From: Cellvibrionaceae bacterium
GTDB taxonomy: Bacteria; Pseudomonadota; Gammaproteobacteria; Pseudomonadales; Cellvibrionaceae
Length of the DNA: 9,695 bases
Assembly (NCBI GenBank): GCA_027012915.1
Contig: JALUYN010000498.1
Coordinates: 1 to 9,695 of the forward strand
Reading direction: 5' to 3'
In this document: one piece after another, positions 9,432-9,695 of the stretch
Position numbering within the stretch: position 1 is the stretch's first letter
Layout of the letters: the number at the start of each line of letters is the position of its first letter
Notes under the pieces: generated by a model
Told to the model about the DNA's origin: nothing
The model's input: only the letters and a program-made list of their open reading frames with translations
Database searches by the model: none
Translations under genes and position numbers: made by a program

Positions 9432-9695
9432 ATGGCATATCAAAGGAGTGGGGGGAAGTTAGTCTCGGAAGTGCCAAATACGGCGGACCGGGAGTCGTTG
9501 CAAGATTCACAGCTGCAGCTGAAGAACCCGCCCGGGCGTATCAGTCTGGATGAGGCGGCTGCCAAGCCGAAACAGCAGGGCTCCCAGGGGTTCTGGCATG
9601 AGTTGTTATCCGAATTGATGTATCTGGAAGCTACCAGCGCATACAGGGCGTTGCAGGCCGCCAATCCCGCGGACGTCAAGTTGCAGGAGCTGAAT
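9432..9695 (+). CDS. Unrecognised protein, N-terminal part (runs off right edge)
   Basis: An open frame begins at the ATG at 9432, behind an AGAGG ribosome site, and runs 88 codons to the window end without a stop. I do not recognise the family. Residues 1-52 are polar and probably disordered, rich in Gln, Ser, Lys and Pro, with no signal peptide or membrane segment. From about residue 53 ('GFWHELLSELMYLEATSAYR') the sequence becomes amphipathic and likely helical, continuing through 'ALQAANPADVKLQELN'. A cytoplasmic protein is the simplest reading. It is divergent from leuS across a 290-nt gap. Codons 7 and 8 form a run of six G bases (9450-9455). Coding status is supported by the ribosome site and the absence of stops, but the visible part is short, so a random open frame is not fully excluded. 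Confidence 0.6.
   Translation, partial: MAYQRSGGKLVSEVPNTADRESLQDSQLQLKNPPGRISLDEAAAKPKQQGSQGFWHELLSELMYLEATSAYRALQAANPADVKLQELN

Noticed and set aside
9450..9455. G6 tract in the right-edge gene as a phase-variation site
   Set aside because: Phase-variable G tracts are normally longer (about eight or more), and nothing suggests this is a surface-exposed protein.

Overview
This window looks like ordinary chromosomal housekeeping DNA from a gammaproteobacterium. Every protein resembles Escherichia coli or Pseudomonas homologues along its full length. The pairing of hemA with a divergent TPR lipoprotein gene, rather than directly with lolB, is the Pseudomonas-type arrangement. It suggests the Pseudomonadales/Cellvibrionales side of the class. 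The genus cannot be read from this window.

Layout from left to right: (1) Positions 1-474, minus strand: the first 158 codons of a TPR-type outer-membrane lipoprotein that runs off the left edge. (2) Positions 475-692: a divergent intergenic region with a candidate sigma70 promoter for hemA. (3) Positions 693-4911, plus strand: hemA (glutamyl-tRNA reductase), prfA (release factor 1), prmC (release factor glutamine methyltransferase) and an EamA/DMT-family inner-membrane transporter. (4) Positions 4938-9141, minus strand: leuS (leucyl-tRNA synthetase), lptE (LPS-assembly lipoprotein) and holA (DNA polymerase III delta), transcribed in that order and meeting the hemA cluster tail to tail with 26 nt between stop codons. 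(5) Positions 9142-9431: a 290-nt divergent intergenic region with a perfect -10 hexamer and GC-rich discriminator for leuS. (6) Positions 9432-9695, plus strand: the first 88 codons of an unrecognised protein that runs off the right edge.

Functionally, HemA takes glutamate from Glu-tRNA into tetrapyrrole synthesis. RF1 terminates translation at UAA/UAG, and PrmC methylates the GGQ glutamine of RF1 and RF2. LeuRS charges tRNA-Leu. LptE is the lipoprotein partner of LptD in LPS export, and HolA belongs to the sliding-clamp loader. These are two classical conserved gene clusters. The less usual points are their tail-to-tail junction, the EamA gene after prmC, the apparent absence of nadD after holA, a seven-C tract encoding the catalytic motif of PrmC, and the unidentified gene at the right edge. 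I found no mobile element, CRISPR array, RNA gene, toxin-antitoxin or defence module, and nothing that supports a new biological system.
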